32,120 bases of DNA, taken from contig JAEEOQ010000096.1 in the NCBI GenBank assembly GCA_016284355.1, positions 1 through 32,120 of the forward strand, written 5' to 3'. This DNA comes from Lachnospiraceae bacterium (lineage in GTDB: Bacteria; Bacillota; Clostridia; Lachnospirales; Lachnospiraceae). Shown here in pieces: positions 16,761 through 24,806 of the stretch. Under the pieces are notes generated by a model. That model worked only from the letters and a program-made list of their open reading frames with translations. It had not been told where the DNA came from and did not search any database. The first letter of the stretch is position 1; every line of letters begins with the position of its first letter. The translations under genes and the position numbers were made by a program.

Positions 16761-16899
16761 GCGTAAAAAAATATCGCAAAGCTTGCTTTAAAGATATTTT
16801 TTACACGCAAAAGCAAACTGCGAAGCAGTGTCGACCCAAACCAAATGAGCAAGTAGCCTGCTTTGCAGGCGGATTGCGAATTGAAGTTTGGGTCACTGC
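16761..16899. repeat. Nested inverted-repeat element in intergenic region
   Basis: The first pair is GCGTAAAAAAATATC at 16761-16775 with GATATTTTTTACACGC at 16793-16808. The second is GCAGTGTCGACCCAAAC at 16825-16841 with GTTTGGGTCACTGC at 16886-16899, matching except for a three-base bulge. Inside the second lies a perfect hairpin, GCCTGCTTTGCAGGC, at 16856-16870. CTGCGAAGCAG at 16818-16828 is a further small hairpin. No reading frame of note crosses it. The build suggests a dispersed repeat or structured RNA element; copy number is unknown. Confidence 0.55.
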
Positions 16900-16921
16900 A
16901 AAATAAAGTTAAGCCTCCCCG

Positions 16922-17233
16922 TCAAGCCATAACCCCCATAGCATATATCACAAACAGCGCAAGCATAGTTACTCCGTTTAGAGAAGTGGCTATTATAGGG
17001 AAAAGATAATACACATCTTCTTTTAAAAATGACCTTACCCCGATTATCGCCCCGATAATGCAAAGAAGCATAGCGGTTGTGCCGCCGGCACCTATAAAGA
17101 TGCCGGCATTTCCGCCTGTCTTTACGCTAAGGACTATCATAACTGTCACGATAACGATCGCCACAGCACCTATGACAGTTGCTATAATTGCACTTACAGG
17201 ATGTGATTTACTTGTAAATCTTACCTTTTTCAT
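16922..17233 (-). CDS. Small membrane protein coupled to pheT (possibly DUF6142)
   Basis: 103 residues with a short basic N-terminus (MKKVRFTSKSHP) and three hydrophobic segments, roughly 14-36, 46-66 and 76-99. It resembles a small family found mainly in Lachnospiraceae, which I recall as DUF6142, but that name is tentative. Function unknown. The start codon overlaps the pheT stop by one base (TAATG), so translation is probably coupled, and it would be controlled by the T-box leader of pheST. Confidence 0.75.
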   Translation of the reverse strand: MKKVRFTSKSHPVSAIIATVIGAVAIVIVTVMIVLSVKTGGNAGIFIGAGGTTAMLLCIIGAIIGVRSFLKEDVYYLFPIIATSLNGVTMLALFVIYAMGVMA

Positions 17234-19671
17234 TATTTTCTAAGCTCTACTCCGATCTCTTCAAGAGATTTTAAAATCTTATCCATTATCTCGTTGACGG
17301 TCTTATCTTCAAGAGTCTTCTCTTTGTCTCTGAAGGTTACTGTGTAAGCCATTGACTTATAGCCCGGTCTTATCTGTACGCCCTCATAGATATCAAAGAG
17401 GTTGTAGCTCTCAAGAAGCTTTCCGCCGCGTTTTCTTATGATCTCTTCGATCTGACCTGCTGTGATCTCTTTCTTCATTACCATAGAGATATCACGGCTC
17501 ATGGCAGGGAATTTTGCAATTCCTTCGTACTTGTAATCAAAGTTTGCAAACTCACAGATAAGCTTCATATCAAGAACGCCAAGGTAAGCCTTTTCACCGA
17601 TACCGTAAGCATCTGCCACATCAGGATGAACCTCACCAAGATATCCGATCTCTTTGTTACCATAAGTTACTACTGCCTGACGGCCAGGGTGCAAGAATGG
17701 GATATTGCCCTTGTTTTCATAAGTTACAAGGCCCTTCATACCTTCCGCAATAAGGATCTCTTCAAGGGTACCTTTCATGGTAAAGAAGTCGCCCTCGCCT
17801 ATGCATCCAAGTACCATCTTAACTCTCTCATCAGGAAGTTCTACCGGCTTTTCGCTGTCTGAAAGGTAAACTTTAGCCATCTCAAAGAGTTTAACGTCTT
17901 TGTTACGTCTGTTGTAGTTTGTGGCAAGGCTTGTAAGCATTCCGTTTACGGGAACGGTTCTCATAACTGAGAAATCCTCGCCAAGCGGGTTGCTGATCTT
18001 TATTGCAACACGCTCAGGAGCGTCCTTAGCGTAAAGAAGCTTATCAAATACCTTAGGACTTTCAAATGAATATGTCATTGACTCGCAGTATGAATGAGCA
18101 ACTGCTGCGTCAAGTGCCACATTTTCAACTCTCTTCTCGAAAGGATAGCCGCCCATGGTAGCTTCGCCGCTTGGAAGAGTGGTAGGGATCTTGTCATAAC
18201 CAAAGAATCTTGCGATCTCCTCTGCAAGGTCTGCGTTACGAAGAACATCCTGTCTCCAGGTAGGTACTGTTACGGCGTCCCCTGCCTCGTTAAGGTCAAG
18301 TTCAAGTCTCTTAAAATACTCGCGAACCTCATCCATACCAACATTTGTACCAAGGAGCTTGTTACATTTCTCAAGGGAGAAAGGTACAACCCAAGGCTTC
18401 TTAGGGTTAGGATATACGTCTACGCATCCGCCCACAACTTCGCCTGCGCCAAGCTCTTCAATAAGCTGGCACGCTCTGTTCATAGCTTCCATAGTGGTGT
18501 TTGGATCAAGTCCTTTTTCAAACTTTCCTGCAGCGTCGGAGCGAAGTCCTATACGTCTTCCTGAAAGTCTGATATTTGTACCGTCAAAACATGCTGCTTC
18601 AAAAAGCATTGTCTTAACGTCATCTGTTATCTTAGAATTCTCGCCGCCCATAATACCTGCAATGCCGACAGCCTTTGCGCCGTCATTTATCATAAGTACA
18701 CCTGCGTCAAGTTTTCTTTCCTGTCCGTCAAGAGTAACGAAAGTATCTCCGTCTTTTGCTCTGTCTACTACGATCTTCTTTCCTTCAATGGTATCAAGAT
18801 CATATGCGTGCATTGGCTGACCGTACTCTTCCATAACGTAGTTTGTGATATCTACGATGTTATTAATAGGTCTGATACCGCATGCGGCAAGACGTCTTTG
18901 CATCCACTCAGGAGATGGAGCGATCTTGATGTTCTTTACTACTCTTGCAATGTATCTTGAGCAAAGGTCTGTAGCCTTAACTTCTACACTTATGTAGTCT
19001 GAAGCCTTCTCGTTGTTTCCTGTCTCTTTAACTACAGGAGGAACAAAAGGCTTACGGAATGTGGCTGCTGCCTCTCTTGCGATACCAATGATACCAAAGC
19101 AGTCTACACGGTTACTTGTTACTTCGTACTCGATATTTGCATCATGAAGACCGAATACCTCGATGGCATCGTCTCCAAGCTTGATGCCCTTATACTGCGG
19201 AAGATCGTTGAAGATAAAGATACCGTCTTCCGGAGCATCAGGGTAGTTATCTCTTGTCTGGCCAAGCTCTTCTATAGAGCACATCATACCGTTAGACTCA
19301 ACTCCGCGAAGCTTGCCCTTCTTTATCTTGATACCGCCTGCGGTAACAGAACCGTCGTGGCCGCCTGCTACCTTTCCGCCGTCAAGAACAGCAGGAACGA
19401 TAGCTCCCTCAAATACGTTCTTTGCGCCGGTAACGATCTGAATAGTGTCGCCCTCTTCGTTTATCTGTACCTGGCAGACAACAAGCTTATCTGCATCAGG
19501 ATGCTTATCTATCTTTACGATCTTTGCTACGATGATCTTGTCAAGGTCTGCATCAAAGCAGGTAGCTCCCTCGACCTTGGTTCCGGAAAGAGTCATTGCA
19601 TCGCAATACTCCTGTACAGTGCAATCAAGCTCCGGAACATAAGCTTTTATCCATGATAATGGTGTATTCAT
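17233..19671 (-). CDS. pheT: Phenylalanyl-tRNA synthetase beta subunit
   Basis: 812 residues, the full length for bacterial PheT. An N-terminal tRNA-binding (EMAP-like) domain spans about 40-155 with DKLVVCQVQ and IVTGAKNV. The B3/B4 editing region follows with SNRVDCFGIIGIARE (about 182-196), then the B5 domain and catalytic-like core, ending in the FDX-ACB anticodon-binding domain (about 718-812, KFPAMSRDISMV to VTFRDKEKTLED). It pairs with PheS as an alpha2-beta2 enzyme that charges tRNA-Phe and edits mischarged tyrosine. It starts 23 bases after pheS and is subject to the same T-box control. Confidence 0.98.
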   Translation of the reverse strand: MNTPLSWIKAYVPELDCTVQEYCDAMTLSGTKVEGATCFDADLDKIIVAKIVKIDKHPDADKLVVCQVQINEEGDTIQIVTGAKNVFEGAIVPAVLDGGKVAGGHDGSVTAGGIKIKKGKLRGVESNGMMCSIEELGQTRDNYPDAPEDGIFIFNDLPQYKGIKLGDDAIEVFGLHDANIEYEVTSNRVDCFGIIGIAREAAATFRKPFVPPVVKETGNNEKASDYISVEVKATDLCSRYIARVVKNIKIAPSPEWMQRRLAACGIRPINNIVDITNYVMEEYGQPMHAYDLDTIEGKKIVVDRAKDGDTFVTLDGQERKLDAGVLMINDGAKAVGIAGIMGGENSKITDDVKTMLFEAACFDGTNIRLSGRRIGLRSDAAGKFEKGLDPNTTMEAMNRACQLIEELGAGEVVGGCVDVYPNPKKPWVVPFSLEKCNKLLGTNVGMDEVREYFKRLELDLNEAGDAVTVPTWRQDVLRNADLAEEIARFFGYDKIPTTLPSGEATMGGYPFEKRVENVALDAAVAHSYCESMTYSFESPKVFDKLLYAKDAPERVAIKISNPLGEDFSVMRTVPVNGMLTSLATNYNRRNKDVKLFEMAKVYLSDSEKPVELPDERVKMVLGCIGEGDFFTMKGTLEEILIAEGMKGLVTYENKGNIPFLHPGRQAVVTYGNKEIGYLGEVHPDVADAYGIGEKAYLGVLDMKLICEFANFDYKYEGIAKFPAMSRDISMVMKKEITAGQIEEIIRKRGGKLLESYNLFDIYEGVQIRPGYKSMAYTVTFRDKEKTLEDKTVNEIMDKILKSLEEIGVELRK

Positions 19672-19694
19672 GTTTATTATCCTCCTTTGCCTGA

Positions 19695-20714
19695 TTAAAA
19701 CTGCTTTAAGAAACGAACATCGTTCTCATAAAGAAGTCTCATGTCATCTATCTCATACTTAAGAAGTGTGATTCTCTCAAGACCTACGCCAAAAGCGAAG
19801 CCAACGTACTCATCAGGATCGATGCCGCGCATCTCAAGTACGTGTGGATGAACCATACCGCAGCCAAGGATCTCGATCCAGCCCTCACCCTTACAGAAAC
19901 GGCAGCCCTTGCCGCCGCACTTAAAGCAGCTAACGTCCATCTCTGCAGAAGGCTCTGTAAATGGGAAGTGATGTGGTCTGAACTTAACCTTGGTGTCAGG
20001 ACCGAACATTCTTCTTGCAAACTCTGCAAGTGTTCCCTTAAGGTCTGCAAAAGTAACATTTTTATCAATAACAAGACCCTCTACCTGATGGAAAGAAGGA
20101 GAATGGGTTGCATCTACCTCATCAGCACGGAAAACACGGCCCGGGCTTATGATCTTATATGGAGGCTTCTGTTTTTCCATAACATGTACCTGAACTGAAG
20201 AAGTCTGGGTACGGAGCACGATATCGTTTGTTACATAGAAAGTATCCTGCTCGTCCTTTGCAGGATGATTGGCAGGAATGTTAAGAGCCTCAAAGTTGTA
20301 ATAGTCTTTTTCTACTTCAGGACCGTCTACTACTTCGTAGCCAAGACCTGTAAATATACGAAGAAGCTCTTCAAGAGCAATGGTGTTAGGGTGCTTGTGG
20401 CCAAGCTCACTCTTTTTGCCCGGCAGTGTAACATCGATAGTCTCTGCCTTCATCTGCTCTTCACGAAGTTTTTTCTTCATTTCCTCAAGTTTTTCGTTAA
20501 GTTTTTCTTCGATAGCGGCTCTGGTCTCATTAACCATCTGACCAACCTTTGGTCTTTCTTCTGCCGCAACATCCTTCATGCCCTTAAGGATATCTGTAAG
20601 TTCACCCTTTTTACCAAGGATATTGACCTTAATGGCATTTAACTTTTCCATATCATCAGAGCTTGCGATTTCGCTGATGGCTCTGTCCATAATGGATTTA
20701 AGTTTGTCTTTCAT
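19695..20714 (-). CDS. pheS: Phenylalanyl-tRNA synthetase alpha subunit
   Basis: 339 residues, the normal bacterial PheS length. The N-terminal coiled coil (about 1-90) precedes the class II core. Motif 2 is in FRADEVDATHSPSFHQ, the cysteine-rich segment CFKCGGKGCRFCKGEGW (about 264-280) is typical of bacterial PheS, and motif 3 is GFAFGVGLERITLLKY. It activates phenylalanine and transfers it to tRNA-Phe. AAGGAGG precedes the ATG. It is the first gene after the T-box terminator and is followed closely by pheT. Confidence 0.98.
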   Translation of the reverse strand: MKDKLKSIMDRAISEIASSDDMEKLNAIKVNILGKKGELTDILKGMKDVAAEERPKVGQMVNETRAAIEEKLNEKLEEMKKKLREEQMKAETIDVTLPGKKSELGHKHPNTIALEELLRIFTGLGYEVVDGPEVEKDYYNFEALNIPANHPAKDEQDTFYVTNDIVLRTQTSSVQVHVMEKQKPPYKIISPGRVFRADEVDATHSPSFHQVEGLVIDKNVTFADLKGTLAEFARRMFGPDTKVKFRPHHFPFTEPSAEMDVSCFKCGGKGCRFCKGEGWIEILGCGMVHPHVLEMRGIDPDEYVGFAFGVGLERITLLKYEIDDMRLLYENDVRFLKQF

Positions 20715-20737
20715 CTTTTTTCCTCCTTCAAAACATC

Positions 20738-20767
20738 AAAAAACCCCGAAGCACACAGCTTCGGGGT
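20738..20767 (-). terminator. T-box regulated terminator before pheS
   Basis: ACCCCGAAGC (20767-20758) pairs with GCTTCGGGGT (20752-20743) around the five-base loop, followed by six T on the minus strand. It directly follows the T-box sequence and lies 24 bases before the pheS start, the expected place for the attenuator. Confidence 0.95.
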
Positions 20768-20979
20768 ATTAATTCTAACACGGTACCACCCGGGGTATCA
20801 CTTATCATATGCGTAACGTGCACGACTCGTCAGGACTTACTAAATATTTTCAGACCTGCAGCTCCGATCCGAATGTTCCTTACAGCCTAACCTTGGCGGC
20901 ACGCTTTCAGCCGGTGACGTGCACTCTCTGTAATAAGGGTTTGCATATAAGGCTTTTGATCTTCATTGCCTTTAACCAT
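20738..20979 (-). promoter_or_regulatory. T-box leader, phenylalanine-specific
   Basis: The leader of pheS on the minus strand holds the T-box sequence GGGTGGTACCGT (20791-20780) and the 5' AGAGAGT motif of stem I (20929-20923). A specifier codon TTC (20873-20871), followed by G, lies in the GGAACATTCGGATC stretch. TTC matches phenylalanine, as the downstream genes require. Uncharged tRNA-Phe should stabilise the antiterminator, letting transcription enter pheS, pheT and the small membrane-protein gene. Uncertain parts are the exact stem I folding and the 5' end, which is set from the promoter at 20986-21014. Confidence 0.93.
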
Positions 20980-20985
20980 GCGATT

Positions 20986-21014
20986 ATTGTATACATTTCC
21001 CATGTTTTTGTCAA
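20986..21014 (-). promoter_or_regulatory. Promoter of the pheST T-box transcript
   Basis: A consensus TTGACA (21014-21009), a 17-base spacer and TACAAT (20991-20986) give a near-ideal SigA-type promoter. Transcription would begin around 20979, about 265 bases before the pheS start, with room for a full T-box leader. Confidence 0.9.
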
Positions 21015-21042
21015 GTGGAAGTTCCGGCACTTCTTTTTTTGC

Positions 21043-22497
21043 TTATTTCTCGTTAAGTTTTAATACTGCTCCGCGGATCTTATCAAGAGCAACGGCAAGA
21101 TCATCACAGGCCTTAACTGCAGCATCTGATGAAGAAACGCCGTTTTGTGAAAGCTCTGCGGTATCATGGCTGTTTCCTTCAAGACTAGCAACGCTTTCAT
21201 TGATCTCGTTTGCAGAAGCCGATATAGCATTGATACCGTTTTCAAGTCCTTCAAATTCGCCGAGGAGCTTTTGTACGTTATCATTGATATCATCAAATCT
21301 TTCGCCTGTAGAAACTATGAGCTTGTTCTGCTCCTGTACAGACCTCATGGTGTCTTCTACTCTGTCTATGGTTGTTCCCACGTCAGTTGTAAGACCCTGG
21401 ATGATATCAGTGATCTTTGTAGTTGCCTCATTTGTCTGCTCTGAAAGGTTTCTTATCTCTTCAGCTACAACAGCAAAGCCTTTACCTGCTTCGCCTGCTC
21501 TGGCAGCCTCAATTGAAGCGTTAAGTGCAAGAAGGTTTGTCTGGCTTGAAATAGCAAGGATAGAACCGACTATCTCCTGAACACCGTTGATCTTTTCGTT
21601 TACCTTCTCTGTCGCAGCGATCATTTCCTTGCTTTCTTTTTCTACTTCGCCGGCTCTGTCTTTAAGCTCGTCAAGAACCTTGTTTCCTTCGATTATCGCA
21701 TTTTCTGCTGACTTTGTTGCACTTATCATGCGCTCTTTGCTGACAATGGTGGAATCGGTCTGATCTTTGATATCGTTACACTTTCTTGCCTGGGTATCTA
21801 TGCTGCTTACCGTAGTATCGGTATTGCCGGCGATCTTTTCCATAGCCTCATGGTTGCTCTCTACCACTTCTTTAAGAGTACCCATGTTTTCATTTACTCT
21901 GCCAAAAAGCTCCGTTATATCTTCTGCGGTCTTAAGGATATTCTTTGTAATAGCCTCATTTTCACGGGCCGCCTCTTCCACTGCATCTGTATTTTCTTTA
22001 TTAAATTCCACAAGGAGTTTTACAACATAATTTACCACCACAAGGCTTAAGATGATAACAACAGTATCTACTATCGTATCTTTAAGCTCTGCGGTTCCTG
22101 CTGCTATATTACGCACAAATACTATAAGATACACTGCAGCAAGTTCGATGGTTCCAAATCTTGCAACCTTCGGATTCAGATATATTATACATGAAACAAT
22201 GATAGGAATACCGTATGAGAAAAACAGGAACTGGTTCTGTACAAGCATTATAACAGCATATACAAGAGCGGCTCCCGTCATAATGGTTATAACTCCGAGT
22301 TTGTTGTCTCTTCCCTTCGTGATACCTGTCATCATCATTAAAAATCCCACAAGAGCACCAATAAGTTCAATGATAATGCCTGCATTAAAGCCGATCTCAA
22401 GTCCCTGAAAGATCATAAGAAGTACTGCCGAAATAAGTATGGCAACATTGATACTGAATGCCATTTTGTTCGCACGTCTGAATTGGTCTTTGTTCAT
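21043..22497 (-). CDS. Methyl-accepting chemotaxis protein with polytopic membrane domain
   Basis: 484 residues from the ATG at 22497, chosen because GAGGAG lies seven bases upstream; an ATG at 22512 overlaps that site and is unlikely. The N-terminal 165 residues hold about six membrane spans (near 14-32, 38-57, 67-85, 90-105, 117-132, 140-162) instead of a periplasmic sensor domain. There is no obvious HAMP. The cytoplasmic helical bundle carries the signalling tip at about 315-355 ([16 protein letters not shown] then [18 protein letters not shown]). It should form arrays with CheW and CheA; the stimulus may be sensed in or through the membrane. No CheR-binding pentapeptide is seen at the C-terminus. 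Confidence 0.93.
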   Translation of the reverse strand: MNKDQFRRANKMAFSINVAILISAVLLMIFQGLEIGFNAGIIIELIGALVGFLMMMTGITKGRDNKLGVITIMTGAALVYAVIMLVQNQFLFFSYGIPIIVSCIIYLNPKVARFGTIELAAVYLIVFVRNIAAGTAELKDTIVDTVVIILSLVVVNYVVKLLVEFNKENTDAVEEAARENEAITKNILKTAEDITELFGRVNENMGTLKEVVESNHEAMEKIAGNTDTTVSSIDTQARKCNDIKDQTDSTIVSKERMISATKSAENAIIEGNKVLDELKDRAGEVEKESKEMIAATEKVNEKINGVQEIVGSILAISSQTNLLALNASIEAARAGEAGKGFAVVAEEIRNLSEQTNEATTKITDIIQGLTTDVGTTIDRVEDTMRSVQEQNKLIVSTGERFDDINDNVQKLLGEFEGLENGINAISASANEINESVASLEGNSHDTAELSQNGVSSSDAAVKACDDLAVALDKIRGAVLKLNEK

Positions 22498-22553
22498 AGT
22501 AAATCTCCTCATTAAAATAGTTTTAAATAAAAATAACCTTCACGCATATAAGT

Positions 22554-22581
22554 ATATCGGCAACAAATTGCCTGTTCCTTA
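22554..22581 (-). promoter_or_regulatory. SigD (sigma-28) type promoter before the chemoreceptor
   Basis: GCCGATAT at 22561-22554 is an exact match to the -10 motif of Bacillus SigD promoters. TAAG at 22581-22578, 16 bases upstream, is a near match to the TAAA -35 motif. SigD controls flagellar and chemotaxis genes, which suits a chemoreceptor. Confidence 0.6.
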
Positions 22582-22589
22582 TACCTTCT

Positions 22590-22617
22590 ATTATAATCAA
22601 GGAAATATATTTTTCAA
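22590..22617 (-). promoter_or_regulatory. SigA-type promoter before the chemoreceptor
   Basis: TTGAAA (22617-22612), a 16-base spacer and a perfect TATAAT (22595-22590). It lies just upstream of the SigD-like promoter, so the gene may have tandem promoters. Confidence 0.65.
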
Positions 22618-22628
22618 CATCATTATTC

Positions 22629-22662
22629 AAAAAGGACAGCCTCATAAAAGACTGTCCTTTTT
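22629..22662 (-). terminator. Rho-independent terminator after the SIMPL gene
   Basis: AAAAAGGACAG (22662-22651 on the minus strand) pairs with CTGTCCTTTTT (22639-22629) across a 12-base loop. The 3' arm ends in a T-run on the minus strand. It lies nine bases after the SIMPL gene stop and closes the ABC operon; it is symmetric enough to act in both directions. Confidence 0.85.
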
Positions 22663-22670
22663 ATTTTTTA

Positions 22671-23438
22671 TTATTTTACTATAAAAGTACAATGAACTGT
22701 CACTGTGACCTCTTTTTCGATAGAAGCAAGGTCGTTGCTTACATAATAGCTGTATCCGTAGTTTTCAAACTCACCCGGTATTGAATAAAGGGGAGTGATC
22801 TTGATGCTTGACAGTTTGGCACTTGTAAGCGAACCGAGTTTACTTCCGGCGTTTTCAGCAATTATCTTTGCTCTGTTTCTTGCATCGGCTGAAGCTTCGG
22901 CAAGCATATCAACCTTTAAGTCTTCAAGCTTGGTGTATTTATACTCAGGCTGTCTTGACTGAAAATGAATGCCTTTATTGATAAGTTCGGAGGAAGACCT
23001 TGAGATATCAGTGACCTTTTCAATATCCTCAGAGCTTATCTTAACCGACTGCCCCATAGTGTAATTGTTTAGATTTCTTACACTGTTTCCGTATTCATCT
23101 ACATCATAATTGTAGTTTTCCGCGAATGAAACAGCGGAAAAAGTGATCTCATTTTCATTAACGCCCTTATCTTTAAGGTATGCAAGCACTGCTTTTTTGT
23201 TTTGTTCCATTACCGCATAACCTGTTTGCATATCTTCGCAGGTAAGATCGTAATACCCTGTCCATTCAACAAAGTCAGACTCTATCTGCTTTTTGCAATA
23301 GCCGTTTATCTTGACTTCGTACTTTTTTTGTTTATATGCCGCAAGTCCGTACATACCAAGCACACAGCAAATTATCATGGAAAAGCCGATGATAAGCGCT
23401 ACTCCGATATAAACAAGATTAGACCTTTTGTTTTCCAT
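22671..23438 (-). CDS. SIMPL domain (DUF541) protein, membrane-anchored
   Basis: 255 residues. One membrane span at about 11-33 anchors the protein; the rest is extracytoplasmic. The pattern fits the SIMPL/DUF541 family: an early strand VKINGYCKKQIESDF, the helix MQTGYAVMEQNKKAVLAYLKD, the middle NYTMGQSVKI, and the late ASADARNRAKIIAENAGSKLG helix followed by EKEVTVTVHCTFIV. Bacterial SIMPL proteins are envelope proteins of unclear biochemical role, sometimes linked to stress. AAGGAG precedes the ATG at 23438, 21 bases after the permease stop, so it is the last gene of the MacB-type ABC operon. Confidence 0.88.
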   Translation of the reverse strand: MENKRSNLVYIGVALIIGFSMIICCVLGMYGLAAYKQKKYEVKINGYCKKQIESDFVEWTGYYDLTCEDMQTGYAVMEQNKKAVLAYLKDKGVNENEITFSAVSFAENYNYDVDEYGNSVRNLNNYTMGQSVKISSEDIEKVTDISRSSSELINKGIHFQSRQPEYKYTKLEDLKVDMLAEASADARNRAKIIAENAGSKLGSLTSAKLSSIKITPLYSIPGEFENYGYSYYVSNDLASIEKEVTVTVHCTFIVK

Positions 23439-23459
23439 TTCATACTCCTTACGTAGCTA

Positions 23460-24806
23460 TTATTCATTTCTCATTGCTTCAATTGCTGAGATCTTTGTGG
23501 CTTTATTTGCAGGTGCAAAACCGCTTACAACGCCCACAAGCATTGCAAATCCGGCTGCGGCTACAGGAAGCCAAAGCGGGATAATTGAAAATTTTGCTCC
23601 CTCGCCTGTCATTCCCCAAAGGGAACCGGTTGACATGATGGCCTCAAAAAGCTTTCCGCCAAACTTGTTTATAAAGAATGACATTATGTAACTTATTATG
23701 ATACCTATGATGCCGCCGATAAGTCCAATCATGGCTGCCTCAAAGAGGAAAAGTCTCTTTACATCACGTACGTAACATCCAAGAACCTTCATAACACCGA
23801 TCTCTTTTGTACGCTCGTAAATACTCATGACCATGGTATTTGCAATTGAGATTGCAGAAACAAGCATGGCTACCGCACCTACACCGCCAAGCACCATCTG
23901 GAGCATCTTTGATGTCTCCTGAGAGGACTTTGTGTACTGAGTAAGAGATGAGGAGTAAAAGCCAAGCTCTTTGATCTTTTCCTGTACCTCGTCAATGTAT
24001 TTTACGTTGTCAACACACACCTTGATGTTGTTGTACTCACGCATCTTCTTTTCGGCTTTTTTTCTGTCTTTAACATTAAGAGTTTTTAAATACTCATGAT
24101 AAAGTCTTTCATACTCTGACTTATCCATGTATGTGTTGTAATTGTATTCAGAGTTTTCATCGCAGTCAAACACATACATATTTACCGGGTACTTTCTCGC
24201 TTTTTTCTTCGGATCCTGCTGATATTCCCAGTTCTGTATTGTAAGAGTTACAGGATCTGTAGGCTGAACCTCGTACTGATCGTAGTTTCTGCTCTTAGGG
24301 TTGTAAAAGTAATATTTCAAAATATTAGGTCCCACAAATATAGTAGGTTTTTTAAAATTCACTTCTTCATTATAACTGCCGTTTGCAAGTGGAGGAAAAT
24401 CAAAGTCTTCAAATGTACTCTTGTCCATAACATAAAGAGACATATTTGACTGATATTTACCCCTTGCCGTGAGCTGTACGTTGCCTTCAACCACACCCGA
24501 AACAACCTTTACGTGGTCAAGAGCCTTTATCTGCTCGATAAGCGCATCGTTAATCTGCTGCTCTTTATAATCCACGTAGTTGCCGTCCGAGTCTATAACA
24601 TCCTGGTATTTGCCTACCGTAATGGTGTTAAGCGAACCAAGCTGCATAACCTGTTTGGTGTAGTTTTCGTTCATGCCGATTCCAATGGATATCATTATAA
24701 CAATTGAGATAGTACCAATAACAACGCCCATAACAGTAAGCGCTGTCCTCGCTTTACGACGCCCAAGGTTTCGTAAACCGAGTTTTAGCATATCAATCAT
24801 CTTCAT
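23460..24806 (-). CDS. FtsX/MacB-type ABC transporter permease
   Basis: 448 residues. A cytoplasmic start LRNLGRRKARTALTVMG is followed by a membrane span (about 22-44), a 250-residue extracytoplasmic MacB-type domain (about 46-300), and three C-terminal spans with the FtsX-family loop YERTKEIGVMKVLGC. It ends FAPANKATKISAIEAMRNE, typical of the family. Such permeases do not transport across the membrane in the usual way but pass conformational signals or extrude lipoproteins and peptides. The start overlaps the CARDB-like gene by 14 bases. Further ATG codons lie 6 and 15 bases downstream, so the exact start is uncertain. Confidence 0.93.
   Translation of the reverse strand: MKMIDMLKLGLRNLGRRKARTALTVMGVVIGTISIVIMISIGIGMNENYTKQVMQLGSLNTITVGKYQDVIDSDGNYVDYKEQQINDALIEQIKALDHVKVVSGVVEGNVQLTARGKYQSNMSLYVMDKSTFEDFDFPPLANGSYNEEVNFKKPTIFVGPNILKYYFYNPKSRNYDQYEVQPTDPVTLTIQNWEYQQDPKKKARKYPVNMYVFDCDENSEYNYNTYMDKSEYERLYHEYLKTLNVKDRKKAEKKMREYNNIKVCVDNVKYIDEVQEKIKELGFYSSSLTQYTKSSQETSKMLQMVLGGVGAVAMLVSAISIANTMVMSIYERTKEIGVMKVLGCYVRDVKRLFLFEAAMIGLIGGIIGIIISYIMSFFINKFGGKLFEAIMSTGSLWGMTGEGAKFSIIPLWLPVAAAGFAMLVGVVSGFAPANKATKISAIEAMRNE

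Noticed and set aside
16761-16899. CRISPR-like or insertion sequence remnant
   Set aside because: The repeats are inverted pairs, not regular direct repeats with spacers, and no transposase fragment is visible.
21015-21042. Terminator after the chemoreceptor gene
   Set aside because: Only a five-pair GAAGT/ACTTC hairpin without a T-run is present; too weak to call.
22498-22512. Upstream ATG for the chemoreceptor
   Set aside because: This ATG overlaps the GAGGAG ribosome site that serves the ATG at 22497.
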